Source of the DNA: a virus
Virus record (IMG/VR): IMGVR_UViG_3300044974_000210
Coordinates: 1-39,169 of that record
Reading direction: 5' to 3' (one strand)
DNA: 39,169 bases
Shown: one piece after another, positions 38,070 to 39,169 of the stretch
Layout: each line of letters begins with the position of its first letter
How positions within the stretch are numbered: position 1 is the first letter of the stretch
Notes under the pieces: generated by a model
Databases searched by the model: none
Seen by the model: the letters and a program-made list of their open reading frames with translations, nothing else
Told to the model about the DNA's origin: nothing
Translations under genes and position numbers: made by a program

Positions 38070-38383
38070 TAGGAAATCTCCACTCCTGAAATATGGAAAT
38101 TGACAGCAGTAGTAGAAGCACTACCTGCAATAGTAGCAGCAGGGCTAGTAGGAGGGATTACCTGCTTCATATCAATTACTGTAGTGTCATTTGCTGCAAT
38201 ACCAACATTTGTCGCTGCTGTTACTCCAGCAATAAGCAGAGAAAACGATGCTGCGCTTGTAGTAGTATTAGTCACCAACATATTGGTGATTACTGTAGTA
38301 GTTGTAGTATTAGGTTGTGTATATAGGGTTGTGCTTGTTGTTGCTGCTGATGTTCTAGCCAGCGTTTTAGATGTTACAGCCAT
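38069..38383 (-). CDS. Hypothetical Thr/Ala-rich fibre-associated protein
   Basis: 104 residues, rich in Thr/Ala/Ser/Val, alternating strand-forming residues (ITNMLVTNTTTSAASFSLLIAGVT). One beta-sandwich-like domain is plausible. Its stop shares one base with the GTG of the adhesin. Lies between fibre and adhesin genes, so a fibre-assembly or adaptor role is possible. Function unknown. Confidence 0.65.
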   Translation of the reverse strand: MAVTSKTLARTSAATTSTTLYTQPNTTTTTVITNMLVTNTTTSAASFSLLIAGVTAATNVGIAANDTTVIDMKQVIPPTSPAATIAGSASTTAVNFHISGVEIS

Positions 38384-38401
38384 TAGTTACTGTATCCTTT
38401 C

Positions 38402-39169
38402 TTAAAGTGCGCCCATTATGACATATACTGGGTCGGTTCCTGCATCAATAGTAGCACTGCCTCCAAGGGAAACAGGAGTACCATTGAGTGTAATGCTTGA
38501 ATTAGTTAAAGATGCATTACCAATATTAGTTAAAGTGTTGCTTGCTCCGCTAATTGTTTTGTTTGTAAAAGTTTGAGTTCCACTAGTAGTTGCTACAGTT
38601 GAGTCAATAGCAATAGTTCCAGTAGTTGTTATTGTTCCGCCACTTAATCCAGTTCCAGCAGTAATACTAGATACTGTTCCAGTGCCAGCAGCAATCCATT
38701 GAAGTCCTGTTGCTGTAGTAGAAGCAACAGATAAAATGTATCCGTTAGTTGATGCGACTGTTAGTTGGTCAAAGGCTTGTGCCCCTGTTCCTACTAGTAA
38801 ATCACCCTTTGCATCAAAGGATGCTGCAACAGCAGCAGCAGCACTGGCTGCAGAAGTAGCAGCAGAGTTGGCACTGGTCAGGGCAGATGATGCAGAAGTA
38901 GAAGCACTAGAGGCAGAAGTAGCAGCAGCCGTTGCACTTGCTGCAGCAGATGTTGCTGAAGTTGCAGCAGCAGAGGCTGATGTAGCCGAAGCAGTTGCTG
39001 AAGTAGCAGAAGATGTAGCCGAAGTGCTGGCTGAGTTAGCCGAAGTTAAGGCAGAAGATGCCGAGGTGCTAGCCGAAGCAGCGGAAGTTGCGGCAGCAGC
39101 AGCGGAGGCTGCGACTGCTGACTCACTGGCTGCAGCACTGGTAGCACTAGTAGCCGCTGCTGTGGCAGA
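38402..39169 (-). CDS. Tail fibre protein, C-terminal part (starts at 1057 through the ends)
   Basis: Open at the right end, ends TAA 38404-38402. It continues the Ala/Ser/Thr shaft seen at the left end in the same frame, then a C-terminal domain of about 145 residues: SFDAKGDLLVGTGAQAFDQL, LQWIAAGTGTVSSITAGTGL, TFTNKTISGASNTLTNIG, ending PVYVIMGAL. This KGDLLVGTG and TNKTI style is common at the distal end of phage fibres. Together with 1-1057 it forms a 560-residue protein. Confidence 0.85.
   Translation of the reverse strand, partial: SATAAATSATSAAASESAVAASAAAAATSAASASTSASSALTSANSASTSATSSATSATASATSASAAATSATSAAASATAAATSASSASTSASSALTSANSAATSAASAAAAVAASFDAKGDLLVGTGAQAFDQLTVASTNGYILSVASTTATGLQWIAAGTGTVSSITAGTGLSGGTITTTGTIAIDSTVATTSGTQTFTNKTISGASNTLTNIGNASLTNSSITLNGTPVSLGGSATIDAGTDPVYVIMGAL
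39028..39169. repeat. Right copy of 142-base terminal direct repeat
   Basis: Same 142 bases as positions 1-142 apart from 39044 (a) versus 17 (g). It shows that the contig closes on itself; the unique length is then 39,027 bases. Confidence 0.9.

Noticed and set aside
36456-38326. Open frames on the plus strand opposite the glycine-rich and Thr-rich genes
   Set aside because: Ser/Thr/Cys/His-rich translations without ribosome-binding sites; they mirror the repetitive codons of the minus-strand genes.

Overview
The window reads as an essentially complete genome of a short-tailed (podovirus-like), apparently lytic phage of an actinobacterium. Direct evidence: a terminase large subunit, portal, scaffold and major capsid protein, a tail and fibre module, an M15 endolysin with a small holin, and a replication set, with no integrase, no tape-measure protein, no sheath and no DNA polymerase. 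The host inference rests on a WhiB-family protein (a family confined to Actinobacteria and their phages) and on perfect CRP/GlxR-type palindromes in the control region. Base composition is clearly AT-leaning, which would suit a low-GC aquatic actinobacterium better than a soil streptomycete or mycobacterium; that part is inference.

The first and last 142 bases are the same sequence apart from one silent difference. A tail-fibre gene that lacks its C-terminus at the left end and its N-terminus at the right end joins in frame through this overlap, so the contig is circular or circularly permuted, with about 39,027 unique bases.

Three transcription units can be drawn. (1) The late unit is on the minus strand. 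It starts at the terminase (20127), runs left through portal, an HslV/proteasome-like protease, giant internal proteins, scaffold, major capsid protein, a run of small lysine-rich proteins and a tail connector protein, passes through the contig ends in the fibre gene, and continues from 39169 down through a glycine-rich adhesin, a glycosyltransferase, a large beta-rich tail protein, endolysin and holin. It stops at a strong terminator at 32192-32229. (2) The replication unit is on the minus strand, 32042 to 26545, behind a good sigma-A promoter (TTGACT, 17 bases, TATACT). It encodes a Cas4/RecB-like exonuclease split over two frames, a RecA/DnaB-like ATPase, a PD-(D/E)XK resolvase-like nuclease, a primase split over two overlapping genes, a DUF1599-like protein, a second nuclease-like protein and a sigma-factor-like protein. 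(3) A plus-strand, probably early, operon occupies 21238-26527. It carries many small proteins, a zinc-ribbon-amidoligase next to a class II glutamine amidotransferase, WhiB, a membrane-anchored lysozyme-like protein, and several CxxC zinc-ribbon proteins including an FmdB-like one.

Units 1 and 3 diverge from a 1.1 kb gene-free region (20128-21237). It holds AT-rich hairpins, two symmetrical 19-base operators with a Fur/Zur-like core, two perfect TGTGA-N6-TCACA boxes, and a hairpin-rich leader. The strongest leads are the amidoligase/GATase pair, the proteasome-like protease in the position of a head-maturation protease, the host-regulator-like operators, and the two +1-frame gene splits in the replication unit.
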